The translations under genes were made by a program, and so were the position numbers. This document shows, one piece after another, positions 33,206-45,413 of a stretch of DNA of 64,000 nt. A model generated the notes under the pieces. It saw only the letters and a list, made by a program, of their open reading frames with translations. It made no database searches and was not told the DNA's origin. Location of the stretch: positions 842,501 to 906,500 of the forward strand of contig NC_087377.1 in NCBI RefSeq assembly GCF_963675165.1, read 5' to 3'. Source of the stretch: Halichondria panicea. Lineage: Eukaryota > Porifera > Demospongiae > Suberitida > Halichondriidae. Position 1 is the first letter of the stretch; every line of letters begins with the position of its first letter.

Positions 33206-33600
33206 GCATAACAGGTTGTCACGAAGCAATAAATTCACAACCGAGGCAGCACTAATTCTCAGGAATTCATACCACAAAATAAGTCAAAAGTGAGAGCAAT
33301 GCTGGAGGTGGGTGGTGCTATAAGGTTACGCTAAAATACCTTACTACCCGACAGCACTGCTATTCACAACAGAGGCAGCACTAACCCTCAGGAATTCATA
33401 CCACAAAATACCACAAATAAGTCAAAAAGTGACAGCACTGCCATCAATAGAGAGGTGGGTGGTGCTATGCTAAAATACCACTACTTACTACTCGACAGCA
33501 CTGCTATTCACAACGGAGGCAGCACTAACTCACAAAACAGGTAAAAGTGAATTCATGCAATGCAATCAATAGGGAGGTGGGTGGTGCTTTAGCTATCCTC
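33206..33600. repeat. Three tandem units with GAGGCAGCACTAA
   Basis: Three imperfect units of about 130-150 bp, each with cacaac-gaggcagcactaa, agtcaaaagtga-type sequence, atcaatag-gaggtgggtggtgct and ctaaaataccacta. Function unknown. A shared phrase ends near 33,590. Confidence 0.8.
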
Positions 33601-35040
33601 GTCCCCACGTCCACTTCACCTCCAAGGAAGAGGGTCTGGTATCAGTATAATGGACTGAAAAGCTGACACTAGCCTCCATCGATGGACTGACCATGCCCAT
33701 CTAACACTAACCTTGGTGACAGTCTACATGTAGGAAAGAGCTGTGAAGAGCAGCTGTAACAAACCTAACCTCTGTCTCAAGCTAGCTAGCTATAAATATA
33801 GCGTATAAAGAGAAGAGGGCTAATATGTACTGGGCAACATCTAAACGAGAGGCTGTATCAAATAAAATTGTTATGGCCTCAATGGAGGTTCAAGTTTGTG
33901 CTCAGGGAATGATGAGTAGGAAATGATCAACTTGCTAAAAGGATTCTAAAAGTTTAAAGTTAAAAACAACAACACGTGGTATAGACAGTACATTTGATGT
34001 AATTGTTGCTGGTGACAGCTCTTTTATCACTCTGGCTACTAAAAATATCTTTGCTCTATTGCAGGGACACTATTGCTATGCAAGAGTCTAAACTGAGACT
34101 AAAGATTCTACTCCAAGTAAGCAAAAAAACTAGCCATAAAACTCGAATATTTGCACTAGTCAAAATCTAATTAAAAAAAAGTGGTTAAGAGCCTAAAAAA
34201 GCATCGAGGCATGATCATAATAAGCACAATAAAATTAATGTATCTATAAACCCTAACTCCATATGGGGGTACAGTAAACCCTTTCAATCACAGGGTCATG
34301 AGTATTATTATATTGTTAACGTGTTTTCAGCATTACACAAAGCGTGTGTGTATAAAGAGAAGAGAGCATGCAACTCACTATGTATACTAGGGAACGTTTA
34401 AAAGTGTGAGGCTGTATCAATTTACACATGAACGGCAGCTCTAAAAAATAGCGACAGTATGAATTCTTTTGACTGAGTCTGAGCAGCACGCCCACTTCTC
34501 TTAATTTAAACGTACCACTGATTGATACTTTTTTTTAACGGCAAGCTGGCGTAACAACGGAACAGCAACGTACAGTAATAATGAAAGCACAGCGGGTGCT
34601 GATGCCTCGGTGGAGGTGTCAAACAACACAACAAATAAAGCTACTAGCAATAGCTTATACACACATTTATCATTTTTGAAATTTTACTGCAGGCAGAATA
34701 ATTATAGGGAAACTCAAAGAGTGGGTAATGATCGACCATGATTGTTGTTAAAAACGATCGATGCTATATAAAATTATAGTGGCAGCATCAGCAGAGCCTT
34801 GCAGCTCTCTTCTCACTCTTGTAGCTACCAATAGCTAGCGTTCTAGTGCAGAGCTAACTACTAAGTAGAGTAGCAACACTCCATGGACAAGTTTGGCTAC
34901 ATGCTCTTCTGAAAAGGCATTCCAAGTAAGGCATAACTCGAGAACCAAGCATTATTTTTAAAATCCACGAATTAAAATCCAAGTAAACATGACTAGAAGC
35001 CTATAGAAACTCTTACTTCATTGATCCTAGAGCAGCTGTA
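33601..35040. other. Non-coding interval
   Basis: No supportable exon. 34,780-34,960 (cagagccttgcagctctcttctcactc through the gtttggctac phrase) recurs at about 50,700-50,830 and partly at 35,535-35,700, so it is a dispersed repeat. Confidence 0.55.
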
Positions 35041-35048
35041 GCGGTCTA

Positions 35049-35256
35049 CACACACACCCACCCACCCACCCACACCCACCCACACCCACACACACCCACA
35101 CACCCACACACACACACCCACACCCACACCTACACACACCCACACACACACCCAAAAACACACACCCACACACACCCACAAACACACACCCACACACACA
35201 CGCACGCACACACACACACACACACATACCACACCCACACACACACACACACCCCC

Positions 35257-35315
<59 letters not shown>
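35049..35315. repeat. (CA)n/CACCC microsatellite
   Basis: About 270 bp of CA with many CCC interruptions, becoming a pure CA run on the right. Cys/Val-rich ORFs here are artefacts. Confidence 0.97.
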
Positions 35316-35319
<4 letters not shown>

Positions 35320-35704
35320 GATGTGGTTTTTGCTAACAGTTTACACAGCTTGGTGTAGAATGGAATGTGCGTGGGACTTGGATAGCATATCTATTCCACA
35401 TTCTACCACATGTATTATTGGGGTCTACTTTGTCCTACAAAAACAACGAAGGTATCAATGGAACCGGCATAGCTTGCTCTATTGATGTGCAAAATTTGAC
35501 CTTGATACACCATATGAACTCGAATATATGCACTAGCAAACAAGTTTAGCTACGTGCTCTTCTGAAAAGGCATTCCAAGTAAGCACAACTAGGCATAACT
35601 CGAGAACCAAGCGTTATTTTGCAAATTCAAAAATTAAATCCAAGAAAACATGACTAGAAGCCTATAGAAACTCTTACTTGCACACCTAGAGCAGCTGTAG
35701 CGAT

Positions 35705-35706
<2 letters not shown>

Positions 35707-35790
<84 letters not shown>
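35707..35790. repeat. (CA)n microsatellite
   Basis: About 85 bp of nearly pure CA. Its left flank repeats the left flank of 35,049 (gaaactcttactt... gcagctgtagcg), so the two microsatellites arose from duplicated sequence. Confidence 0.97.
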
Positions 35791-35791
<1 letters not shown>

Positions 35792-36149
35792 GCTTGTGCA
35801 TGCGCACCGAGGCATAATAATTATGTCATGTAACACATAAAGTACATTATAATATATTGCAATAGTGATTCAGAAAACTCTCTGATCTACATAACAGTAG
35901 ACACACCCACACAAGTGCTAGTGATGTATTTATAGGCCAAGTAGTAGAATGGAATGTGCGTGGGAGCTACTAACATTCCAGGTATTATTGGGGTCTACAA
36001 AACGTGTAATTTTACCACAACCAATTGTCCTACAAAAACAATGAAGGTATCAATGGAACCGGCATGGCTTGCTCTATTGGTGTGCCAAGTTTAAACTTGC
36101 TATACTAATATTTGTGGAAATTAGGTATGGGATTTCTAGTGACACATAC

Positions 36150-37687
36150 CTGATTCAGGAGTGGAGGGTTTTTGAGACTTCAGATAGTCAGCAACTTTAG
36201 TCTGACCATTCCGTACTGCCAGGTCAAGAGGAGTCCTGCCATCATCACTAGTCACATCTAGACAGGTGAGGGACAGAGATCTTGTAGTAGTACTGACAGC
36301 ATTGATGCAGGATGACTACATTATTTTATTATCATGTACCAACAGTGTATTGTATCACAGTTGCCATGACGATACAACGGCAGGTACACTGATTGTTTCA
36401 TTACATGCACATTGAACCACATTAATATATTCACGGGTTGTCTATCAGAGGATCTAATGAAACAGTACCCACTACGGAAATCACTCACCAACATCACACT
36501 TTAGTTCCTCAACTAGGTATTTCACTAGTTGTATATGTCCTTCCCTACAAGCCTCGTGCAGTGGTGTTAGGCCCCGCCTGTCCCTCACATCTGTGTGTGG
36601 TGACACCTCAATATACTCAATAATTAAGTGAGATATGTTATTATAGACTATAGACTCAAAATTGCGGAAAAATAAAACAAGCCTATACAAATAGAAATAG
36701 TTGGTCTTATTAATATTGGTATGCAAAGTTTGAACGTGATACACGACTGTGTGCGGAAGTTAGGTATGGGATTTCTAGTGACGAGTTTAACTTCAGCCAT
36801 GTACATAAGTGTATAGTGGTCAAGATGGAACAAACATGTCATTGTACCACAACCACTTGTCGTACAGAGAAAGTAAAGGTAGCAGAGGAAAGGGCATGCC
36901 TTGTTCTATTGGTGCACCAAATTCGAGCTTGATACACCACTGTTTGTGGAAATTAGGTATGGGATTTCTAAAGCGCATACAGAAATGCCTGAGTCCTGTT
37001 ACTATTATCCCTCACATCTGTTGTGGAACAAAGTTCAACTATCACATATATTTTTAACAGATATTACTATGGCAACCGTATAGCAAATGTTTATGTATTT
37101 CAAACAAGTGTACGTACATTGCAAATAATTATTCGAAATTTAAATGTAACACTATTAAACTTTCCGCTGTATGCATGGTATGAAAACTTCACATACACAA
37201 CGACTACTTACCAGTGCTACGACTATTACATCGCAAATAATTACTATACTACGCGAAATTACTGACACAATTGATATTGCTACACAGTACATGTATATAA
37301 TTCAGATACCATAATGATATGGAGAAACAATTACAATACACAAATAATTATAATGACTACTTACCAGTGCTACACCCGACCTCCTTCAAGTACTGCACCA
37401 TCTCTTTATGACCTCGCATGCATGCATGGTGAAGTGGAGTACTGTTGTTCGTCCTATCACCTTTATCAGTACGAGCTCCATGAGTAACAAGTGTCTTCAC
37501 AATCTCAAGGTAGCCCCTCCAGCAAGCCCAGTGTAATGGAGGAATACCCTCCCAATCATCCGCCCACTCGTTACTCCAGTAGAGCTGGTGGTTGGGGTCT
37601 GCTCCCTGTCCCAACAGGGACCTAACTTTGGTGACGTCATCCTTCTTTACAGCCCAATATAAGTCCATGGCTAGCTTCTTTTGAGCG
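36150..37687 (-). CDS. Ankyrin-repeat protein, partial (copy B, three exons)
   Basis: Minus-strand exons 37,687-37,365 (323 nt), 36,590-36,489 (102 nt) and 36,257-36,150 (108 nt) join in phase with GT..AG borders. They encode four or more ankyrin repeats: PPLHWACWRGYLEIVKTLV, TPLHHACMRGHKEMVQYL, TPLHEACREGHIQLVKYLV and TPLDLAVRNGQTKVADYL. The last exon ends in a Ser/Pro tail (SQKPSTPES) before a gtatgt donor, so more exons may follow toward 35,900. It matches copy A but has intact consensus HEAC/HWAC residues and a six-nucleotide longer first exon, so this copy looks better preserved. Ankyrin repeats mediate protein binding; no enzymatic domain is seen. Confidence 0.8.
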
Positions 37688-38320
37688 CTGTACAAAATAG
37701 ATGGTTGGGGGGTCAGTCATACAGAGAATTACTTGATATGTGTATATAGTTTATACAAGTGACACCATGCACATATCCAGCTGTCACTTTGCTGTACAGT
37801 GTTCCACCTCTGATCATAGCCTGCTCTGACTCTACTAATGGAATGAGCCTCCCTCCATGCAATCACAAGGTGCTACCATGAGTAGTAATTATAGTCTACA
37901 TGTTCACTCACTCTGAATCTTGTTCAGTAGCCATTCGGAAGCTTTGTTCAAACTCTGTCAAATTCACCCCTTATTTCTCGAACACACAAGTATTGCTCAA
38001 CCCGGTACCCTCTGGCTCTGTCACTAATTTCGCCCCTTTCCTATAAACATAATCATTGCTCAGATCCTCCCCTTTTTCAGAGGTGTCACATTCCGGCCTC
38101 CCCTTTCTCAGTAAACAAAGCAAAGTTAATTAAGCACTGCACAAATCCATTTATTTTTGACCTTCTTTCAACAAGATATTACAATTGCATATGAAGTAAA
38201 AGCACTGAACATAAAAATCCATTTATAATAATTATATGCAAACAGTCAATAGTCGAGTCATGTGATCCTACTACACACAAAACAACACTTATAAACACAC
38301 AGAAAAATAAATATTAAAAT

Positions 38321-38512
38321 TCAGCTAAAAGGAACTGCTCCAAATTGATCTACATTTGTCATTGTCTTCGTAACCTTTGAACCCTCTCCAAAGGGAGGTG
38401 CTCCAAACAAATCTCGTTTTGTATTGTCAGCAGTATTATGAGTGGGCGGGGTAGAGGAACGTCCGTCAAATGAAGTGCTACAAAAGTCATCCGTAGGAAA
38501 TGAACTGCCAGT
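38321..38512 (-). CDS. C-terminal exon of a NAK-family kinase (copy B)
   Basis: Acceptor cctcacag precedes 38,512; TGA is at 38,323-38,321. It encodes FPTDDFCSTSFDGRSS, DLFGAPPFGEGSKVTKTM and DQFGAVPFS. The paired DLFGAPPF/DQFGAVPF motifs resemble the adaptor-binding tail of AAK1/BMP2K and are intact, unlike copy A. The C-lobe exons lie 550 bp upstream on the same strand. Confidence 0.6.
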   Translation of the reverse strand, partial: TGSSFPTDDFCSTSFDGRSSTPPTHNTADNTKRDLFGAPPFGEGSKVTKTMTNVDQFGAVPFS

Positions 38513-38619
38513 CTGTGAGGTGTGTGTGGGTGTGTGTGTGTGAGGGGGGCAGGTATGTCTAGGTGTGTGAGGGGTGGGAGGTTCAATAAGCAGTATATAG
38601 AGTGGAGCATGTCTATTAT

Positions 38620-39005
38620 GGTCACCCTCTATAATACAGCCAAGTTAATGGGTCCCAAAGTCTCCATAGCATGTGTTTGGACCTGTGTTAGCAGACCACC
38701 CTCTATAATACAGCCAAGTTAATGGGTCCCAAAGTCTCCATAGCATGTGTTTGGACCTGTGTTAGCAGACCACCCTCTATAATACAGCCAGGTTAATGGG
38801 TCCCAAAGTCTCCATAGCATGTGTTTGGACCAGGCCACCCTCTATAATACAGCCAGGTTAATGGGCTCCAAAGTCTCCATAGCATGTGTTTGGACCTGTG
38901 TTAGCAGGCCACCCTCTATAATACAGCCAGGTTAATGGGCCCCAAAGTCTCCATAGCATGTGTTTGGACCTGTGTTAGCAGGCCACCCTCTATAATACAG
39001 CCACT
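38620..39005. repeat. 74-bp minisatellite, copy B
   Basis: About five units like those at 3488-4490, in the same intronic position between the kinase tail and C-lobe exons. One unit is shortened. Confidence 0.95.
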
Positions 39006-39061
39006 GTTGGTCTACCCACCACTATACATACACAGGGTAATACTAATAGTAAGGTACTCAC

Positions 39062-39397
39062 AAAGACATTAGTGACATGGTTGGTGGTTCCTGTGATCCT
39101 GGACACCACCTCACACACTTGCCAGATACTGGGACGCAGCTCAGGGTCAGAGGTCAACAGATACGCTACAAAGAGGGGGAGAATCATTAGAGCAATACAC
39201 TTAGGACTTAAGGCTGGTGTGTGTGTGTGTGTGTGTAAGGGGGTGGGGTGTGGGTGTGTGTACATGTACCTCTCAAGTTGTGCATGCAGGTCTTGTGTGT
39301 AGGGGGAGTCTTCAGGAATGCTGTACTGAGCCCTGACTATGGCTAGAGGGTTGTCACCAAATGGAGTATCCATGAAGCACAGCTTGAACAGTAGTGC
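39062..39397 (-). pseudogene. NAK-family kinase C-lobe (copy B), probably frame-broken
   Basis: Exons 39,397-39,270 and 39,165-39,062 encode ALLFKLCFMDTPFGDNPLAI, AQYSIPEDSPYTQDLH and YLLTSDPELRPSIWQVCEVV. Compared with copy A the first exon lacks 9 nt (three residues after AL) and does not have the 11-bp duplication. It instead has an extra TGCA (ctgcatgcacaac), a 4-nt change that puts the two exons out of phase with the visible donor gtacat. Unless another donor is used, this copy is also broken, by a different lesion. Confidence 0.65.
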
Positions 39398-40461
39398 CTA
39401 TGTGTGGGCGGGTGTGTGTTGTGTAAGAGTGTGATGATAATATGGGTACCATTACATTCGTCTCATTGAGAGCTTTCAAATGAGTATTACTAGCAAACGT
39501 GTTTCACACATAAAGAGGAAATTTCGCCCCTTTCCTTGTTTCTCAGTAAACATAATCATTGCACAGATCCTCCCCCTTTTCAGAGAGGTGTCACATTCCA
39601 CCCCTTTCACAGTAAACAAAGCAATTTGGTAGAATGTCATTGAAAGGTCATGATTAGTGAAAGGTCACCTCCAATAGTACTGCCACATGTCCATACATGG
39701 ATAAATAATTACACCATACTGTAGTGTAAAATACCACCACAAATGAAATCTCTGAGCCCATGCCAGCTATGGTTGCTCAATATTGACCTCCCTCCACCAA
39801 TAAGGTCTAACACATGGGCAAGCGAACAAAACAATGAACCTCGTGATTATTATCAGTAGCCTACAACAGGTGCCGTCTCTACAAAGCATCTCCCCTCACC
39901 TCCATCCTTTCATGCATTCATCCATTCTTATCCTATAGCACAGCCACTGGACTGGCACATGCTGGCAGCAGATCACATTCACGCTGAGTAGGTAATGGCA
40001 TATGCTAGGCCTCATCATAGATAGTGGTATGGCCTCATCAACCTCATCTTCAGTGCGGCCTGAGATCGAGGCTAAAAGATCCCCTTTCTCCCACGTTTGT
40101 GACTTGTTGCAGTTCACCCACGTAGCATGTCGTGCACAGAGTCATGGAGTATGTTCTCAATCTGAATCAAAATCAGTGGAAATAATTATAATCAGTGAGC
40201 TTAAATGCTTGGTAATATTGAATAACCGTGATTTCAATGGATTGTACAGGCCTTGAAATACAAAAATACGCTCGCAAAAATAGCATTAATCATCATTTAT
40301 TTCTAGCTCTACGGTATCATCAACTATTGGATAGAGCTATTGGATGATACTTTATACTCTAAAATGAGTATAATAAATTATGTAACTAGTGAAGGGAGGG
40401 GGGCAACACATTGAGAGGCATTATCACCTAATCATGATTATACAGTATAGGTAGTTGTCAC

Positions 40462-40758
40462 CTGAGCTGAAACGGTACTAGACACTGGACTGAGTGACAT
40501 CAGAGTTACACAATTCGTTGAGGTGTCCCTGTACCTGGGGGATAGCAAACACAGGGGTCAAAGTGCACAGAATTGCAGGAGAGTTTGTAGCCATTTCAGC
40601 TTGTTGAGATTCAGTAGCAGTAAGCTGTGCAAATTAATGATAGGCTTTTCAAAGAATTGCATGAAGTTCTACTGAAAATTAATAAGTCATCAATTATTAT
40701 TGTCTAGTAATATTAAAGGTAGCGCTCACCTTTCCCCTGAGTCAGAGTGTTGGTCCAT
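40462..40758 (-). CDS. 5' coding exons of the copy B kinase gene (putative)
   Basis: ATG at 40,758 opens MDQHSDSGE, donor after 40,730; the next exon 40,534-40,462 (73 nt) continues the frame (VTLMSLSPVSSTVSAQ). The 12-nt difference from copy A keeps frame, which suggests that this part has been under coding constraint. Confidence 0.45.
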
Positions 40759-40799
40759 TGTGTCCAGTGCACCGTGCTAGCTAGTAGGACCACTCCAAT

Positions 40800-42005
40800 G
40801 GAAGAGTATTAGAATGAAGAACATGGCCAGTGGGTAAAGGATCGTCAAACCATTAGACAAGATAATTATGTTTCATTTTGTACATTTTAAATCCTTTACC
40901 AGACACGCTCACACACAAGATAGAGACGGCTGGGGAGGAAAAGCGTTTACTTGTCCTTCCCTCTATGAGCTTCCACAAGGCTTTATATCGGGTGAATACT
41001 CCTCCAAGAGAACAGCAGCAATGGATCACGAGGCAAAGAGCATTGCAGTGAGTACAAGTGAGTGGCTAGTCATGATCAAAAGTGGACCACCTAGTATAGT
41101 GTATAGGCTGCTTTAGATGACTGGCATTCAATATCTGCTAATAGATATCATTACTAGTGATCAAACTATACAACCTCTGTGACAAATGCATCCATTGCTA
41201 CACATTTGTTGACCCGTTACTTCATTGCGTACAGTGATGGAGAGCACGAGAGGGGCGGAGTCAGTGACAAGTTGCTATGACAACATATGATGGAGGAGTT
41301 ACAAGGTGACACTGTGGAGTTTGTGTACAACCCATTGGACGTCTTACACTGCAGATAAAGGAATACAATTAAGAAATAGTGAGTACTGCCGCGTGCAGAG
41401 TGTGACTCTTTCCTCCACCAGAACTGAGATCTGAGCATGTCATGTGATAGGCCTTGTCTAGAGCTACAGAATGCATCTTTTAGTTTTGATATTGATTGCT
41501 TTTTAGTGAAGTTATGACCTCCTGAAAGTTGCTTAAATTATACATTTTATGGGGAAAGTGTTGTGTTGCTTATGGTGGAATTATCTACTAGTGAGTGAGT
41601 GGTCTGATTGTTCTCTCACTTGTTAGATTCGTGAGGGTCAGTTGTTCACTCTGTTGGATGCTGATGACGATCCAGCCATTGGACGTCAGATAAAAATACA
41701 GTCGACCTAAGGAACAGTGAGTACTGCCGCGTGCAGAGTGTGACTCTTTCCCTTACCAAACGTTTTGTAGTTTGTGCTTTTTGCGCTGTACTCCCCCTTG
41801 CATGATTAAAAATGTTTAAGATAATAATTGTTATGGTGGAATTATCTACTAGTGATTGAGTGGTCTGATTGTTCTCTCACTTGTTAGATTCTTGAGGGTC
41901 AGTTGTTCACTCTGTTGGATGCTGATGATGATCGACCCATTGGACGTCAATACAATCGACCTAAGGAACAGTGAGTTCTGCTGCGTGCAGAGTGTGACTC
42001 TTTCC
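40800..42005. repeat. Duplicated plus-strand flank (copy B, partner 53,300-54,440)
   Basis: Copies B and C share this interval: the cagacacgctcacacacaagat block, GGCKGGGGAGGAAAAGCGTT, the GGTGACACTGTGGAGTTTG phrase and the gtgagtactgccgcgtgcag block. The latter occurs three times here (about 41,380, 41,718 and 41,970). Open plus-strand frames exist (such as GFISGEYSSKRTAAMDHEAK), but I recognise no protein. Within it, 41,570-41,760 and 41,830-42,005 are tandem copies of the IREGQLF exon unit. Confidence 0.6.
41627..41710 (+). CDS. Exon-like C-terminal tail IREGQLFTLL...QST (copy B)
   Basis: Acceptor ttgttag, then 28 codons IREGQLFTLLDADDDPAIGR ending KIQST and TAA. Family unknown. A second unit at 41,888-41,970 starts ILEGQLFTLL but lacks the final codons and stop because of a deletion near GRQ. 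Confidence 0.4.
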   Translation: MREGQLFTLLDADDDPAIGRQIKIQST

Positions 42006-42165
42006 GTTAGCAATAGTTTTACGTTCCCGTGAGTGGGTTTAATTCACTAGCAATAGTTTTGCGTTCCCGTGAGTGGGTTCAATTCACTAGCAATAGTTTT
42101 AAGATCCCATGAGTGGGTTCAATTCACTAGCAATAGTTTTACGTTCCCATGAGTGGGTTCAATAA
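42006..42165. repeat. 40-bp satellite, four monomers
   Basis: The shortest array in the window (about 4 units), directly followed by the same flank as at 14,084. Confidence 0.95.
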
Positions 42166-42540
42166 TTCACAACAGCTGCATTGTACCTCACTCCTTGTTT
42201 TGTGTTTTTTATGCGAGTGCGCTGAATGCGCCAGGGAAAGCTTAGGTTTTCTGAATGCTTAGAAACAGACCTTTCAAATGGTACCATCAAAGTTCATGAA
42301 AGATAACATTATTTGCCAATTTAGCCCCCATGGTCCGAGGTCAAAAAATAACAAATTAAAGGCCCGGATGAAATATTGGATTGAAACACGTCATTTGAAA
42401 TGTATTTTTCTAAGCTTTCGAAATAATTATATAAAATTGTTGCCATTGAATCAACTGTTATGGCTGTTGTAAGACCCCCACCCCTCGTGAATCTTTCAGC
42501 TGTTGAAAGACACCCCCCTTCCGTTTAATTCGTGAATCTT
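42166..42540. repeat. Conserved satellite flank, second copy
   Basis: Matches 14,084-14,440 with small indels, including gcgctgaatgcgccagg-aaagc and the ccccttccgtttaattcgtg end, which is partly duplicated at 42,475-42,540. Confidence 0.85.
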
Positions 42541-42726
42541 TCAGCTGCCATAACTTAAATTCTGTGGATCGAAAGTCAAACATTTTTTGAATGCTTAGAA
42601 ACACCTTTCAAATGGTATACGATAGTTGGATGTTTTTTATGCGTTGTACTCCCCCCTTGTGTGACAGTGTTTTTAGTGGAATAGTTATTGTTTTTTATGT
42701 GCTGTACTCCCCCCTTGTGTTGTATA

Positions 42727-43060
42727 TTTTATGCGAGTGCGCTGAATGCGCCAGCGAAAGTCTTAGGCTCTCTCTCGCGAGTTGGCTGAATGCGCTAGCG
42801 AACGTCTTAGGCTCCCGTGAGTTGGCTGAATGCACTAGCGAACGTCTTAGGCTCTCTCTCGCGAGTTGGCTGAATGCGCTAGCGAACGTCTTAGGCTCCC
42901 GCGAGTTGGCTGAATGCACTAGCGAACGTCTTAGGCTCCCGCGAGTTGGCTGAATGCACTAGCAAACGTCTTAGGCTCTCTCTCGCGAGTTGGCTGAATG
43001 CACTAGCGAACATCTTAGGCTCCTGTGAGAGGGCTGAATACGCCAGCAAAAATGACCCGC
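42727..43060. repeat. Sister 40/44-bp satellite (GCGAACGTCTTAGGCTC)
   Basis: About eight units. The 40-bp form is gcgaacgtcttaggctcccg plus tgagttggctgaatgcacta; a 44-bp form has ctctctctcg in place of cccg. Aligned base by base with the main 40-bp satellite, 30 of 40 positions match, so the two are related. It is bordered by copies of the gcgctgaatgcgccagcgaaag motif found in the satellite flank. Confidence 0.9.
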
Positions 43061-43615
43061 TATACGATAGTTGGAATAGTTAGTGTTTTTTATGCGCTGT
43101 ACTCCCCCCTTGCGTGTGTGACGGTGTTTTGGGTTAGTTAGTGTTCACTTCTCTATAATTACATACATGCATTAATTTGGGTGACAATTTGTGGGACATT
43201 ATGATCATTGACGTGTACAATAAATGATGTATATATACTGTGTGTGTGTGCAGGACTGAACACCGGCCCCCGGCATGTATCATGAGGGACGCTGTACAGA
43301 GATGTTAGGGCAAGTTCCTTTAATTAGATCGAGATATTGTAATTATTTCCTTCTTCCAGGTTGTCGGTGGCTAAACGTGCTTATAGTTGCCATGGAGATG
43401 GAGATGGTAATTGACTGAAGTCATGTACCTACCTCTTGATAGAAGGAAACAAGGATTTGTCAATAATTATAGTACTGTGATAAATAAATGTTTTGTCAAC
43501 TTCGATTCTCTAAGATCATAATTATTCATAACTATAATTATACTATTGTTCTTGTTCTTACAAAACTTTAAATTATGTTACGTTGTTTCATATTAATTAT
43601 GTATCGAGTACAGCA
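43061..43615. other. Non-coding interval
   Basis: AT-rich; contains one partial 53-bp repeat unit (about 43,090-43,130) and a short TG tract. Nothing else supportable. Confidence 0.5.
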
Positions 43616-45230
43616 GCCATTCAGTGTTAGGTAGTGCCAGACCATCAAACCATCACCTTGTCCATCCATATATACACAACCATCAACCTACACAGAGAGC
43701 ATGAGAGACTTGTCACACAACATAGCTAGCTACTTATCTGTGTGTATGTGGCTCCTCCACAACCGTCAACCTACACAGAGAGCATGAGAGACATGCCACA
43801 CGACATAGCTAGCTACTCATCTGTGTGTATGCTGTTACAGTGGCTCCTCCACACAATCAACCTACACAGAGAGCATGAGAGATACTGTACACAATGGAAC
43901 TACTTATCTTTTGCTGTGAAGAGACATTGACCTACACACCATAGAAGCCAGCCATACTTATCTTTATTGTCTCCATAGCTGCACACAAAACAATCAAGAC
44001 ACACAATAAATGATAGTAGTGGGCGTTGAGATCTGAGCCCCTCCCCCACATCTCCAGTCAAGCCCCACCCCCTTCAGTACCTGCAATACATTATACAGTG
44101 ATGAGGTTAGTAATCCTCCCTGGGTCCCAGAGCAGCATGGCTTGTCTGTACCTGGAGGAGAGAGGAGACAAAAGCAGTGAGAGAATGGAACACTAGCTAT
44201 AGTACAGTAGCTAGTAGGAGGAGCTGTGTGTGTGCATTGTGGCTGCAAGAGAACAAGCAAATGCATGGTTACATTGAGAGGAGCAGTTCAAACAAAACCA
44301 TCCACTCCACACAATACAATACCAGCCAATCACCACCACAGCTGACAACCATCAGCCTAGTATTATCAATACACACACAATACATAATTATAACACCAGA
44401 CAACAAAATTACACCCATAGCTGTTTGTGCTGTGCAGAGAAGAGATGAGAAATTCCCACAACAACAAATCAATTCAACAGCGAAGACCACCAATTAATTC
44501 AGATCATTATTATCATCATAATACCAGACCAGGAATGAATGCACTCCTGACCAGACAAATCATTATAATCAAATCACACATCGTCACCAAACCAGACTGT
44601 GCAACAAAATTTCCCAACCCCACAACAATTAACCAATCAAATCAGCCACAAGAGAACCACCACCAGTAGTCCAGTAGTTTCCTTGCCCAAGGGACTAATA
44701 CAATAAGGGCATAACAAACTTTTTTACTTGTGCAGTAGGCACAGAGTTAAGATCCTAAAAAAGCTGTCATAACAGATTAGCATAAGCCAAGAAGCAGCAG
44801 TTGTCTAACTATAATATTATAGCTAGCTATTCTAATGATCCAAGCTAACTAACTATTGGAACTGATAACGAGATCTTACCACTCCCAATTATGGTAGGAT
44901 CCCTGTGCTGCTTTCCCTTTAGGCAGGTACTAACAGCAGAGTGCTCCCTCAAAAGACTGAAATGCCATAAGTAATCCATCATTGCACCCCGAAGGCTGGT
45001 TCATGAGAGACTTGTCACACAACATAGCTAGCTACTACTCATCTGTGCGTATGCTGTTACAGTGGCTCCTCCACAACCATTAACCTACACAGAGAGCATG
45101 AGAGACACTGTACACAATGGAGCTACTATTATCTTTTGCTGTGGAGAGACATCGACCTACACACCATAGAAGCCAGCCATACTTATCTTTTATGTCTCCA
45201 TAGCTGCACACAAGACAATCTACACACACA
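43616..45230. repeat. Dispersed/tandem units with CAACCTACACAGAGAGCATGAG
   Basis: Three adjacent units of about 110 bp at 43,680-43,960 share tacacagagagcatgagaga, acatagctagctact and gtggctcctccacaa. Further units are at 44,990-45,230. The interval between them (43,990-44,980) has no supportable exon. Confidence 0.75.
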
Positions 45231-45297
45231 CATAGCAATTTTACTCCCCCGCATTTATTGCGGCGTATCTTTCATACATCCAGCTCCTCCCCTAGCT

Positions 45298-45347
45298 GGG
45301 CGGAGCCCGGCACCCGTTCTCCCGTCAGGGACGGTCGGGCTCCGCCC
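45298..45347. repeat. GC-rich 12-bp stem hairpin
   Basis: GGGCGGAGCCCG (45,298-45,309) is perfectly inverted at 45,336-45,347 with a 26-nt loop. It is a very GC-rich island in AT-rich DNA and may be the core of a tiny foldback element. Confidence 0.85.
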
Positions 45348-45413
45348 AACTACTCCTCCCCCATGCAGCCTTGCAGCAAAAAAGTACAGCACACTGCCCA
45401 AGAAAAGAGCGGC

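Noticed and set aside
34993-35315. Cys/Val-rich ORFs of about 100 codons
   Set aside because: Translation of a CA microsatellite in several frames.
41250-41360. GDTVEFVYNP as a cold-shock domain fragment
   Set aside because: The short phrase fits such domains, but no RNA-binding motif of the family is nearby and the frame closes at once.
42591-42953. 120-codon ORF with SLASWLNALANVLGSRELAE repeats
   Set aside because: Product of the sister satellite (40+44 = 84 bp, a multiple of three), so the frame stays open by arithmetic rather than selection.
44177-44669. Overlapping 80-106 codon ORFs
   Set aside because: Low-complexity Asn/Thr/Ile composition, no splice context or family resemblance; not supportable as genes.
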